Shown: one piece after another, positions 49,740 through 57,845 of the stretch | How positions within the stretch are numbered: the stretch's first letter is position 1 | Layout of the letters: each line of letters starts with the position of its first letter | Assembly: GCA_045113775.1 (NCBI GenBank) | Contig: JBGUJH010000085.1 | Coordinates: forward strand, 1 to 57,845 | Origin: CAG-791 sp045113775 | GTDB taxonomy: Bacteria > Bacillota > Clostridia > Lachnospirales > Lachnospiraceae | Length of the DNA: 57,845 bases | Reading direction: 5' to 3' | Translations under genes and position numbers: made by a program | The notes under the pieces: generated by a model | The model's database searches: none | What the model was told of the DNA's origin: nothing | Seen by the model: only the letters and a program-made list of their open reading frames with translations

Positions 49740-50510
49740 ATGAAGAAGGTTTTTGCAAGTGATTTTGATGGAACACTGTATTTCTATAAGGCGGAAGACG
49801 ACAGAAAGCTTCCTGCCGAGAATGTAGAGAAGATCCGCGAGTATCAGAAGGCAGGGCATCTGTTCGGACTGTGCACCGGCAGACAGGTAGGCGGCCTTAC
49901 ACCGTTCATCACGGGATTCGTGGAGCCGGATTTCTACATCACGAGCAGCGGCGCCAACATTGTGGACAGGGATCTGAAGGAGATCAGAAAGCTCGGCGTC
50001 GACCCGACGGTGGCACAGGAGATCCTCGACAAGTACGGCATCGAGAATTACAGATTCACGCTTGACGTCGAGGGCGATATCTGTGTGTTCGCTCCGATGG
50101 ACTATCCCGGCAAGTACTATGTTGTAAAGAACGTCGCAGACTGCCCCAAGGGCCTGATCCACCAGGTCAGCATCCATACGGAAAGCCTTGACGAGGCGGA
50201 GAGAATGGCGGCAGAGATCAATCAGATCTGGGGTGACAGCGTCAACGCGTTCCAGAACGTCATCGAGATCGACATCGCGCCTAAGGGCTGCTCCAAGGGC
50301 AAGGGCGTAGAATTCCTGCGCGAGTACATGAGGGAGACCTACGGAGAGATCAAACTCTACGGGATCGGAGATTCCATTAACGATCTTCCGCTCCTGGAGG
50401 CCTCTGACATCTCCTATACCTTCCCTTACGCGCCTGAGATCGTCCAGAAGAAGGCAACAAAAGTGGTTGAGACCATTGTCGACGCACTTGAAGACAGCAT
50501 GAATGACTAA
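49740..50510 (+). CDS. Cof-type HAD-IIB sugar phosphatase
   Basis: A 256-residue HAD phosphatase with motif I DFDGTL (D8, D10), motif II TSSGAN, a C2B cap, a late Lys, and motif IV GIGDSINDLPLLEAS. Cof-type enzymes remove phosphate from sugar phosphates or FMN-like molecules. AAAGGAG lies before ATG 49740. Coupling to sacA suggests a role in sugar-phosphate balance, by inference. Confidence 0.92.
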   Translation: MKKVFASDFDGTLYFYKAEDDRKLPAENVEKIREYQKAGHLFGLCTGRQVGGLTPFITGFVEPDFYITSSGANIVDRDLKEIRKLGVDPTVAQEILDKYGIENYRFTLDVEGDICVFAPMDYPGKYYVVKNVADCPKGLIHQVSIHTESLDEAERMAAEINQIWGDSVNAFQNVIEIDIAPKGCSKGKGVEFLREYMRETYGEIKLYGIGDSINDLPLLEASDISYTFPYAPEIVQKKATKVVETIVDALEDSMND

Positions 50511-50528
50511 CCTTGACAAAGAGAATGC

Positions 50529-50575
50529 AATGCAGGAGTATGAGGCAGGACGCTTTATACTCCTGCATTTCTTTT
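50529..50575 (+). terminator. Terminator after the sacA operon
   Basis: AATGCAGGAGTAT (50529-50541) with ATACTCCTGCATT (50557-50569), then TTCTTTTC. The rest of the gap up to 50755 is AT-rich with TATA-like boxes near 50671. Confidence 0.85.
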
Positions 50576-50755
50576 CTGCACATGAATGCTAATCTACAGA
50601 AAAGAAAGATTTGTTTCAATTTCGGATTTTTTACACAACTTTGAAAGCTTGATTTGCACTCGATTTGGAATATACTTAATATATATGCTGTCAATGTTTT
50701 GATGAACGGCTGAATCATTACATCATAATATACTGACAATAAGAGGGGGATCGAA

Positions 50756-51196
50756 ATGGCAACTTTAAGAAAAACCAAGAAAAGACTTACAGACGCGATC
50801 GATGCAGCGAAGATCAGGATCCTCAAGGGAGAGGATGACAAAGTTATGATCGATCTTGATGGCGATGGAAAAGCGGATGCTGTTCTGATCGACACCAATG
50901 ACACCGGTACACCGGATCTGCTTGCGTTCGATCTGACCGGCGACAATAAGTTCAACCTGTATCTGGATGACACGGATAACACTGAATACCCGGATACCAT
51001 TTATGTCGATGAGAAAGGTGACGGAAATATTCATCTTCTGAGCATGGGAGACACGATCAAGAATAAGAGCCATCAGAAGCTCATCAAGATCTACGCGACA
51101 CTGGTCGACGATGAGTCGTCCATTGATGATACTTATGACGCCCTCCGCAGTCTTGCCAAAGTTGTAAAGGAGCTCAAGAGAAGAGCGAATAAGTAA
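50756..51196 (+). CDS. Cytosolic EF-hand/dockerin-like acidic protein
   Basis: Not recognised as a named family. It has 146 residues and no signal peptide. A basic N-terminus (TLRKTKKRL) is followed at about 28-100 by tandem calcium-loop-like units: DLDGDGKAD, DTNDTGTPD, DLTGDNKFN, DDTDNTEYPD, DEKGDGN. A C-terminal helical tail ends KELKRRANK. Such D-x-D-x-D-G repeats usually bind Ca2+ in secreted proteins, so an intracellular one is unusual. AAGAGGGGGA precedes ATG 50756. It is a single gene with its own terminator. Confidence 0.75.
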   Translation: MATLRKTKKRLTDAIDAAKIRILKGEDDKVMIDLDGDGKADAVLIDTNDTGTPDLLAFDLTGDNKFNLYLDDTDNTEYPDTIYVDEKGDGNIHLLSMGDTIKNKSHQKLIKIYATLVDDESSIDDTYDALRSLAKVVKELKRRANK

Positions 51197-51221
51197 TCCG
51201 GAAATTACAGGAAAGAGCTGC

Positions 51222-51262
51222 AGGCTGTGAAGAATGTGAAGGCATTCTTCACAGCCTTTTTC
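51222..51262 (+). terminator. Terminator of the EF-hand-like gene
   Basis: AGGCTGTGAAGAATG (51222-51236) with CATTCTTCACAGCCT (51243-51257), then TTTTTC. Confidence 0.9.
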
Positions 51263-51416
51263 ATGCTCCTTTTTTGTTTTACTTTCGCCCTATGATGTGG
51301 TAAAGTTGTATTCGGATTTATTTTTTAACACGCTAAAGCGAAGGTGTATGTTTGCTTTTCCATTAATGCAACAAAGGAAATCTACAGCGCTGCTTAAGCG
51401 AAGGAAGGGGAAAAGA

Positions 51417-52808
51417 ATGTTTGCACAATTGATTAGCACTATTGACGGATTCTTGTGGGGATGGCCTCTGATCATCCTGCTGTTCGGCACGCATATTTAT
51501 ATGACGTTCCGGACCGGGTTTATTCAGAAGGATATCTTTAAGGCGATCAAGATGTCCGTCACAGCCGACGAGGATTCCGAGGGCGATGTATCCCAGTTCG
51601 GCGCACTGACAACTGCGCTCTCATCAACGATCGGAACAGGTAATATCATCGGTGTCGGCACCGCGATCGCCATGGGCGGACCGGGATCGGTATTCTGGAT
51701 GTGGATGACCGGTATTTTCGGCATCGCGACAAAATATGCAGAGACCCTCATCGGTGTCAAATACAGAGTAAAGAGTGAGAACGGCACAATGATCGGCGGG
51801 GCCATGTACGCGCTGGACCGCGGCCTGAACGCTAAATGGGCAGGCATCCTGTTCTCGAGCCTTGCGGCACTTTGCGCATTCGGTATCGGATGTACCGTCC
51901 AGGCCAATGCTGTTGTTGCCAATATTACGACGAATTTCAAAGTCAGCCCGATCATAGTAGCGGTGATCCTCAGCGCGGTCGTCGCTCTGGTCATCATCGG
52001 CGGCATTCAGTCCATTACCAGAGTATCTGAGAAGCTGGTTCCCTTTATGGCAGCATTCTACGTACTCGGATGTCTGGTCATCCTGATCATGAACGCGGAT
52101 GTTCTGGGACAGTCCATCGGCGTCATCATTTCTTCCGCATTCACAGCCAAGGCTGTCGGCGGCGGTTTCGTGGGAAGCACCATTGCAAGCGCTTGCCGCT
52201 ACGGTTTCGCACGCGGACTCTTCTCCAACGAGTCCGGTATGGGTAGTGCTCCGCTGGTCGCCTCTGCGGCACAGACACGCAATCCCAAGAGACAGGCCAT
52301 GGTCTCCATGACCGGTACTTTCTGGGATACTGTTGTTATCTGCCTCATGACCGGCCTGGTCCTTGTCTCCAGTATCATCAAACACCCCAGCATCGACGGA
52401 CTCTCCGGAAACGGAAGTGAGCTGACGAGCCTGGCTTTCGGCATGATCCCTTATATCGGAGTGCCGATTCTGGTAGTCGGCCTGATCACGTTTGCATTCT
52501 CGACAATCCTGGGCTGGTACTACTACGGCGAGAGATGCGCGGTCTATCTGTTCGGCGAGAAGGTCATCATGCTTTACAAGATCCTCTGGGTAATAGGCAT
52601 TTTCGTCGGCTCCTTGGTAGAGCTGAACCTGATCTGGGACCTGGCTGACCTGCTCAACGGCCTGATGGCGATCCCGAACATCTTTGCCGTGCTGCTCCTG
52701 AGCGGCGTCATCGCAGCTGAGACAAAGAAGTACAGCGGTGAGCATATCAACGACAGGGATGATACAGAGATACCCGTACTGAAAAACGCCAACAAGGGTG
52801 TACTGTAA
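51417..52808 (+). CDS. Alanine/glycine:cation symporter family protein
   Basis: AGCS family membrane protein of 463 residues that imports alanine or glycine with Na+ or H+. About ten or eleven helices are visible. The family signature is GTGNIIGVGTAIAMGGPGSV, followed by FWMWMTGIFGIATKYAE; later FSNESGMGSAPLVAS is also diagnostic. ATG 51417 is preferred, with AAGGGG at 51405-51410; the frame open from 51297 encodes Arg/Lys-rich sequence not seen in the family. A single-gene unit with its own hairpin terminator. Confidence 0.94.
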   Translation: MFAQLISTIDGFLWGWPLIILLFGTHIYMTFRTGFIQKDIFKAIKMSVTADEDSEGDVSQFGALTTALSSTIGTGNIIGVGTAIAMGGPGSVFWMWMTGIFGIATKYAETLIGVKYRVKSENGTMIGGAMYALDRGLNAKWAGILFSSLAALCAFGIGCTVQANAVVANITTNFKVSPIIVAVILSAVVALVIIGGIQSITRVSEKLVPFMAAFYVLGCLVILIMNADVLGQSIGVIISSAFTAKAVGGGFVGSTIASACRYGFARGLFSNESGMGSAPLVASAAQTRNPKRQAMVSMTGTFWDTVVICLMTGLVLVSSIIKHPSIDGLSGNGSELTSLAFGMIPYIGVPILVVGLITFAFSTILGWYYYGERCAVYLFGEKVIMLYKILWVIGIFVGSLVELNLIWDLADLLNGLMAIPNIFAVLLLSGVIAAETKKYSGEHINDRDDTEIPVLKNANKGVL

Positions 52809-52837
52809 ACACACAGTTGTTAATACTGACAGCTTAA

Positions 52838-52872
52838 ATAAGCGCTGCGGAATTTATTTCTGCAGCGCTTAT
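52838..52872 (+). terminator. Terminator of the symporter gene
   Basis: ATAAGCGCTGC (52838-52848) with GCAGCGCTTAT (52862-52872). An extended -10-like TGGTACAAT directly after it may start the nitroreductase gene. Confidence 0.7.
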
Positions 52873-52931
52873 CTGGTACAATAGTTCTGTAGGCGCGTCT
52901 CAGCGCTTAACGCTTCGACATGGAGGTAAGT

Positions 52932-53468
52932 ATGAACGGGGAAGAATTATTGAGGATAATGCAGAGGAGAAGGAGCGTCCGCAGCTATTCGGGAGAACCG
53001 GTCCCGATGGAGAAGCTGAACCTGATCCTGCAGGCCGGCATGATGGCCCCTTCAGGCAGGGCGATCCGCCCTTGGGAGCTGATCGTCGTAAGGGACAAGC
53101 AGAAGCTGATCGACCTGTCGAGCAGCAGGATGGGCGGAGCCGCCAGAATGCTGGCCGGTGCGGATCTGGCCATCGTGGTCGTGGGAGATGAGGAGAAATC
53201 CGATGTCTGGACTGAGGACTGCTGCTGCGTCATGGAGAATATGCACCTGATGGCGAGCGCACTGGGCGTCGCCAGCTGCTGGATCCAGGGCCGGGAGAGA
53301 ATGGCCATGGACGGAGAGACGGCTGAAGAATACGCGCGCACTATTTTGCAGTTCCCTGCGGAGTGCAAGCTGGAAGCGATCCTTTCACTCGGCATGCCCG
53401 AGCAGGAGTGGCCGCAGACGCCGATCGATTCACTGCCTTACGGAAAGATCCACATCAACAAGTACTGA
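52932..53468 (+). CDS. Nitroreductase family protein
   Basis: A 178-residue FMN-dependent nitroreductase-like enzyme. The RRSVRSY motif near residue 12 and APSGRAIRPWELIVV bind FMN phosphate; the C-terminus has ILSLGMPEQEWP. ATG 52932 is chosen since GGAGG (52922-52926) is 5 bases upstream; ATG 52920 overlaps it. Such enzymes reduce nitro compounds, quinones or flavins. The ABC exporter gene follows 45 bases later. Confidence 0.9.
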   Translation: MNGEELLRIMQRRRSVRSYSGEPVPMEKLNLILQAGMMAPSGRAIRPWELIVVRDKQKLIDLSSSRMGGAARMLAGADLAIVVVGDEEKSDVWTEDCCCVMENMHLMASALGVASCWIQGRERMAMDGETAEEYARTILQFPAECKLEAILSLGMPEQEWPQTPIDSLPYGKIHINKY

Positions 53469-53513
53469 CCACATCATTGCAGGTAACGCTTTTACCTGAG
53501 AAAGAGGTGTCCT

Positions 53514-55535
53514 ATGCCCCCTGGAGGTCATGGAATGGGCTTTGGCCCCGGAAGCAGAAACTTTATGTCCGAAGAAGAGAAGCAGAATCTCCCGCAGGTG
53601 ACGCCGGAGCTTCTAAAGCGCGTCTTTTCTTATCTGGCGCCTTACTGGAAGCAACTGGCGCTGACCCTCTTGTGCATCGTCTTCTCTTCGATCATGACGC
53701 TGATGCCCTCGATCCTCACCGGAAAGATCATCGACGAAGGCCTGATCGGCAGAGACTTCAATAAACTGATCCTGTACATCGTGCTGTCCCTGGCGGTGAC
53801 AGCCGGCGCGAACCTGATCGGCGTCGCGGAGAGCTATCTCAACACCTGGATCGCGCAGCACATCACTTTCGATATGCGCAACCAGATGTACAGCCACCTG
53901 CAGAACATGTCGCAGCGATTCTTTACGTCCAACAACCAGGGCGATATCATCACGCGCATGACCAGCGACATCGACGGGGTCAAAACAGTGATCTCCGGCA
54001 CTTTCACCAGTATCCTCTCCAATTCGATCACCTTGATCGTGGCGCTGGTGGCCATGTACCGCAAGAACTGGATCCTGGCGACGGTAGGAATCATTATCGT
54101 GCCGCTGTTCACGATCCCGACCAGAAGGGCAGGACGCAAGCGCTGGAGCCTTACACAGGAGGCGCAGGCCTGCAACGACGAGATCAACGGTATTCTCGGA
54201 GAGACCATGTCCGTCAGCGGGCAGACGCTTGTCAAGCTCTTCTGCAAAGAGGAGTATGAGTACAACCGCTACGAGAACGCGAACCGCAAGATGATCGAGC
54301 TCAATATCAAAGAGAGCATGGCGGGACGCTGGTTCAGGGTGATCCTGACTACGATCACGAGCGTCGGGCCTATGCTGCTGTACCTTGTGGGCGGCATTTT
54401 AATGCTCAAATACAATTCCGACCTGACGGTCGGTGACGTCACGGTGCTCGTGGCGCTGCTGGGCAGAATGTACGGCCCCGTGAACTCGCTGCTCAACATC
54501 CAGGTCGACTGGATGCGGTCCATGGCGATGTTCTCGAGGATCTTTGAATATTTTGACATGCCTGTGGAGATTCAGAACGCGCCGGACGCGATCATCCCGG
54601 ATCACGCGGACGGAAGTGTAGAATTCAAGCATGTGAATTTCTATTACGAACCTTCCAGACAGATCCTCAAGGATGTGAATTTCAAGCTGGAAAGCGGGCG
54701 CAGCATAGCGATCGTCGGGCCTTCGGGCTCGGGCAAGAGCACGCTGGTAAACCTGATCCCGCGCCTGTATGACGCTGTCAGCGGAGAGGTGGATTTCGAC
54801 GGGATCGATGTGAAAAAGCTTGATCTGAAGTTCCTGCGCGGCAATATCGGCGTCGTGACCCAGGATACCTATCTCTTTAACGGGACGATCCGTGAGAACC
54901 TGCTGTACGTCAAACCTGAGGCTTCCGAGGAAGAACTGATCGACGCCTGCGAGAGGGCCAACATCTACGACTTTATCTCCAGGCAGCCGGAGGGACTCGA
55001 TACGATGGTCGGAAACCGCGGTCTCAAGCTCTCGGGAGGTGAGAAGCAGAGGCTGTCCATCGCGCGCGTGCTGCTGCGCGACCCGGCTCTTCTGATCTTC
55101 GACGAGGCTACATCAGCGCTGGATTCAATCTCCGAGCGAAAGATCCAGGACGCGATCGACCCGCTGGTCTCTTCGAGGACCAGTATTCTGATCGCGCACA
55201 GGCTCTCCACGATCCTGGCTGCAGACGAGATCCTGGTCATCAAGGACGGCGAGATCGCGGAGCGCGGAAAGCACAAAGACCTGGTCAAGGCAGGGGGCGT
55301 CTATACCGAGCTCTACGAGACGCAGTTCAAGGCGGCAATAGATATGCCGGAGGAGGAAACGGAGCCTGAGGGCCCTATAGGATCTGACAGCGGAGGCTCT
55401 TACGGCGGCCATCGCGGAGCGCGGAGAAGAGCCGAGGAGGCGCGCAGGCGCTTGGAAGAAGAGGACGAACTCTATCTCTATGGGGATCCCTATGAGGAAT
55501 TCAAGGAAGAGATGATGAGAAAGAGCGGCGAATGA
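53514..55535 (+). CDS. ABC exporter, fused permease and ATPase
   Basis: A 673-residue half-transporter. Six membrane helices (about 45-340) precede an ATPase with Walker A GPSGSGKST, Q-loop GVVTQDTYLF, signature LSGGEKQRLSIARV, Walker B LLIFDEATSALD and the H-loop AHRLST. A Gly/Pro-rich N-terminus (PPGGHGMGFGPGS) and an acidic/Arg-rich tail flank the core. It resembles multidrug or lipid exporters and probably acts as a homodimer, since no partner half is next to it. Its stop overlaps the MATE start (ATGA), so the two are co-translated. Confidence 0.94.
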   Translation: MPPGGHGMGFGPGSRNFMSEEEKQNLPQVTPELLKRVFSYLAPYWKQLALTLLCIVFSSIMTLMPSILTGKIIDEGLIGRDFNKLILYIVLSLAVTAGANLIGVAESYLNTWIAQHITFDMRNQMYSHLQNMSQRFFTSNNQGDIITRMTSDIDGVKTVISGTFTSILSNSITLIVALVAMYRKNWILATVGIIIVPLFTIPTRRAGRKRWSLTQEAQACNDEINGILGETMSVSGQTLVKLFCKEEYEYNRYENANRKMIELNIKESMAGRWFRVILTTITSVGPMLLYLVGGILMLKYNSDLTVGDVTVLVALLGRMYGPVNSLLNIQVDWMRSMAMFSRIFEYFDMPVEIQNAPDAIIPDHADGSVEFKHVNFYYEPSRQILKDVNFKLESGRSIAIVGPSGSGKSTLVNLIPRLYDAVSGEVDFDGIDVKKLDLKFLRGNIGVVTQDTYLFNGTIRENLLYVKPEASEEELIDACERANIYDFISRQPEGLDTMVGNRGLKLSGGEKQRLSIARVLLRDPALLIFDEATSALDSISERKIQDAIDPLVSSRTSILIAHRLSTILAADEILVIKDGEIAERGKHKDLVKAGGVYTELYETQFKAAIDMPEEETEPEGPIGSDSGGSYGGHRGARRRAEEARRRLEEEDELYLYGDPYEEFKEEMMRKSGE

Positions 55536-56902
55536 GCAGAGAGAACAGCCAAAACAGAATATGGATCTTTGAAGAAGCCCCGGTCGCGCAGGCTGTATTT
55601 ACTATGGCCATTCCGACCATAATCACGCAGTTGATCAATATTGTCTATAATTTTGCGGATGCCTGGTATGTGGGCAGGACAGGGAGCGCGGCCATGATGG
55701 CGGCGCTTTCTGTCAGCTTACCGATCTTTATCATCATACAGGCGCTCGCCAACCTGTTCGGGATTGGCGGAGCCAGCGCGATCTCAAGAGCACTGGGGAG
55801 GCAGAATACGAAGCGCGCAAGGAAGATCTTCGCTTTCAGCCTTTTCGGAGGCCTTATGGCGGCGATCCTCTATGGAATCGTTATCCTCTTTGTGCGCCCC
55901 TTTTTGATTCCTCTGATCGGCGGAAACACGGACTCCTACCCTTACATCTACGACTACATGTTCTGGACCATGGTGGTGGGCGCGGTCCCGACGCTGGGTA
56001 ACGCCCTGTGCGGGCATCTCGTGCGCTCTATCGGAGCCGCAAAGGAAGCCGGTTTCGGCATGTCGATGGGCGGTGTCCTGAACATCATTCTGGACCCGAT
56101 CTTCATGTTCGTTTTATTGCCCAGAGGCATGGAAGTGACCGGCGCCGCGATCGCGACCTGCCTTTCCAATACGGCCGCGCTGACGTACTTCATCATTTAT
56201 CTCTGCAGGCACCGCGATAATCCCGTGTTCACGTTCTCGCCGGCGGACTTTACTGTTCTCGAAGGCATTCCGGGAGAGGTCTTCTCCATCGGCACAGCTG
56301 CGGCGCTGCAGACAACTCTTGCCATGGTCTCCAATATCTTTGCGAACAAGCTCGTGGTGGAATACGGAACAGCGGCGGTCGCCGGCATGGGCATTGCCAA
56401 AAAAGTGAATATGATCGCTTTTAACACTTCTCTGGGACTGACGCAGGGTGTCCTGCCGCTGATCGCCTACAATTACGGAGCGCGCAAATTTGAGCGAATG
56501 AATGAGGTGATCCGGTTTACGGCAGCTGTCGCTCTGGGCTATACGACCTGCTGCACGATCTTTTTCAGGGTCTTTGCGCGGCAGTTCATAACCTTCTTCA
56601 TCAGTGATCCGGCTTCTGTAGAGTTCGGCACAAGGTTCCTGAGCGTCATCGCTTTTGCTGCGCCTCTGTGCGCGCTGTCCTTCATGGCCAATACCATCTT
56701 CCAGGCAGCGGGCAGGAGGAGATCTTCCTTTATTCTGTCGATCATGAGAAAGGGCGTTGTGGATATCCCTGCTATGTATGTTTTCAAGATGCTGCTAGGG
56801 CTTAACGGAGTTACCCTGGCGACGCCGTTTGCGGAGGTCACGTCGGCGATCACGGCGGCAGTGCTGTACAGGAAGTTTAAGAAGGATCTGGAGGAGACAT
56901 AA
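55532..56902 (+). CDS. MATE family efflux transporter
   Basis: A 456-residue, twelve-helix cation antiporter of the MATE/DinF class. Two homologous halves are visible: PTIITQLINIVYNFADAWYV with GIGGASAISRALG, then TTLAMVSNIFANKLVVEYG with GLTQGVLPLIAYNYGA. It exports drugs or metabolites. It overlaps the ABC exporter gene by 4 bases, an arrangement common in Clostridia. A terminator shared with the converging antiporter gene follows. Confidence 0.94.
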   Translation: MSRENSQNRIWIFEEAPVAQAVFTMAIPTIITQLINIVYNFADAWYVGRTGSAAMMAALSVSLPIFIIIQALANLFGIGGASAISRALGRQNTKRARKIFAFSLFGGLMAAILYGIVILFVRPFLIPLIGGNTDSYPYIYDYMFWTMVVGAVPTLGNALCGHLVRSIGAAKEAGFGMSMGGVLNIILDPIFMFVLLPRGMEVTGAAIATCLSNTAALTYFIIYLCRHRDNPVFTFSPADFTVLEGIPGEVFSIGTAAALQTTLAMVSNIFANKLVVEYGTAAVAGMGIAKKVNMIAFNTSLGLTQGVLPLIAYNYGARKFERMNEVIRFTAAVALGYTTCCTIFFRVFARQFITFFISDPASVEFGTRFLSVIAFAAPLCALSFMANTIFQAAGRRRSSFILSIMRKGVVDIPAMYVFKMLLGLNGVTLATPFAEVTSAITAAVLYRKFKKDLEET

Positions 56903-56914
56903 ACAAGCACGGAA

Positions 56915-56939
56915 AAGGGGCGCCATATTGGCGCCCCTT
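56915..56939. terminator. Bidirectional terminator between the MATE and NhaC genes
   Basis: AAGGGGCGCC (56915-56924) with GGCGCCCCTT (56930-56939) and an ATATT loop; it lies between convergent genes. Confidence 0.85.
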
Positions 56940-56965
56940 AATTGTGGTTTTATTTGCATTTACTG

Positions 56966-57844
56966 TTACTCGGCTTGCTGATTAGCCTTTGCGGTTCTCC
57001 TTGACAGTACATACATGACTGCAATCAGGATCACAAGACCGATCAGCAGGGACAGGAACACGTTCTTGGTAAGGCCCGCCACAATGTAGGTCAGGGCGGA
57101 AATCGCCGCGCAAGTCATTGCGTAAGGGATCTGAGTGGAAACGTGGTTCAAGTGGTTGCACTGCGCGCCTGCCGAGGACATGATCGTCGTATCGGAGATA
57201 GGGGAGCAGTGGTCACCGCAGACGGCACCTGCCATGCATGCGGACATGGAGATGATCATCAGCTGATAGTCAGTAGCCTGGAAGCAGGCAACGACGATCG
57301 GGATCAGGATACCGAAGGTTCCCCAGCTGGTTCCGGTCGCGAAGGAAAGACCTACCGCGATCAGGAAGATGATGAAGGGCAGAAGTCCTGCAAAGCCTGC
57401 AGCCTTATTCTGGATGATGTAAGCGACGAATTCCTTGGCGCCGAGGCTGTCTGTCATGGCCTTGAGGGACCATGCGAAGGTCAGGATCAGGATCGCAGGA
57501 ACCATCTGCTTGAAGCCTTCAGGGATGCACTCCATGATGGAACTGAAGTCGAGAGATCTGTGGACCATGTAGAAGGCCATTGTGAGGATCAGCGCGCAGA
57601 AGGAGCCGAGCACCAGTCCTACGGAAGCATCGGAGTTCGCGAAGGACTCGATGAAGCTTGTGCCTTCGAAGAAGCCGCCGGTGTAGATCATGCCGATGAC
57701 GCAGCCGATGACCAGAGAGATGATCGGGAAGAGCATATCGATGACCTTGCCGTCTGTGCGGTCCTTGGAATTATCGACGTTGGCGTAAGGGCGGTCTTCC
57801 GTAGTATAGAGATCGCCGTACTGAGTGGCGTTGTACTCGTGCTT
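56966..57844 (-). CDS. NhaC family Na+/H+ antiporter (5' end outside window)
   Basis: C-terminal 292 residues of a NhaC-type antiporter. The frame is open to the window edge with no ribosome site at Met 57736, so the start lies beyond. Diagnostic sequences are FATGTSWGTFGILIPIVVAC and GDHCSPISDTTIMSSAGAQC, the latter followed by NHLNHVSTQIPYA. Several helices are visible and the C-terminus is short and polar. Relatives exchange Na+ for H+, or malate/lactate in some cases. Confidence 0.92.
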   Translation of the reverse strand, partial: KHEYNATQYGDLYTTEDRPYANVDNSKDRTDGKVIDMLFPIISLVIGCVIGMIYTGGFFEGTSFIESFANSDASVGLVLGSFCALILTMAFYMVHRSLDFSSIMECIPEGFKQMVPAILILTFAWSLKAMTDSLGAKEFVAYIIQNKAAGFAGLLPFIIFLIAVGLSFATGTSWGTFGILIPIVVACFQATDYQLMIISMSACMAGAVCGDHCSPISDTTIMSSAGAQCNHLNHVSTQIPYAMTCAAISALTYIVAGLTKNVFLSLLIGLVILIAVMYVLSRRTAKANQQAE

Positions 57845-57845
57845 G

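Noticed and set aside
51330..51420. Duplicated leader AAGCGAAGG followed by ATGTTTGC before the symporter gene
   Set aside because: Short, imperfect duplication; useful only to explain competing start sites, not strong enough for a finding.

Overview
The window looks like a chromosomal segment of a Gram-positive anaerobe of the Clostridia, most likely Lachnospiraceae. The basis is moderate GC content, strong Shine-Dalgarno sites, GTG and TTG starts, GW-type cell-wall-binding repeats joined to glucosaminidase domains, a long Firmicutes-type SRP RNA beside tadA, and fermentative genes (phosphotransacetylase, formate/nitrite channel). No phage, integrase, transposase or CRISPR array was seen. 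The assignment rests on families recognised by eye; no database search was run.

Layout. 1-1289: C-terminal part of a membrane-anchored alpha/beta hydrolase, cut by the window edge. 1557-14839: surface-polysaccharide locus. It holds a low-molecular-weight tyrosine phosphatase, rfbA, two glycosyltransferases, a CDP-alcohol transferase, an IspD/TarI-like cytidylyltransferase, a sugar epimerase/dehydratase, a Stealth-type sugar-phosphate transferase, a polymerase/ligase, a pyruvyl transferase, and a flippase fused to a ferredoxin/FrhB-like redox domain. 14921-20594: metallophosphatase, map, metG and a small membrane pair. 20856-24952: msmX-type ATPase, a CdaR/PucR-like regulator, a radical SAM activase, SRP RNA and tadA. 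25022-29606: two related secreted glucosaminidases. 29976-38282: tRNA-Lys, tatD, ksgA, a TPR/degenerate-AAA protein, glgB, a DtxR-type regulator, a C39-like pseudoenzyme and a cyclophilin. 38683-44785: MacAB-like export operon with two adaptors. 44921-57844: metF, pta, focA-like channel, sacA, HAD phosphatase, EF-hand-like acidic protein, alanine/sodium symporter, nitroreductase, ABC exporter, MATE exporter and a partial NhaC antiporter.

How genes work together. The polysaccharide locus carries nucleotide-sugar and CDP-polyol activation, assembly, phosphodiester transfer, pyruvyl decoration, flipping and polymerisation, so it probably makes a phosphate- and pyruvate-containing surface glycan. 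The export operon has a complete ATPase/permease plus two membrane-fusion proteins. sacA with the HAD phosphatase suggests fructoside use, and msmX could energise several sugar importers.

The least explained signal is a dispersed 98-bp element with three near-identical copies (after a pseudogene, after metG and after ppiB). All substitutions between copies fall outside its predicted stems. Several diverged relatives lie in other intergenic gaps.
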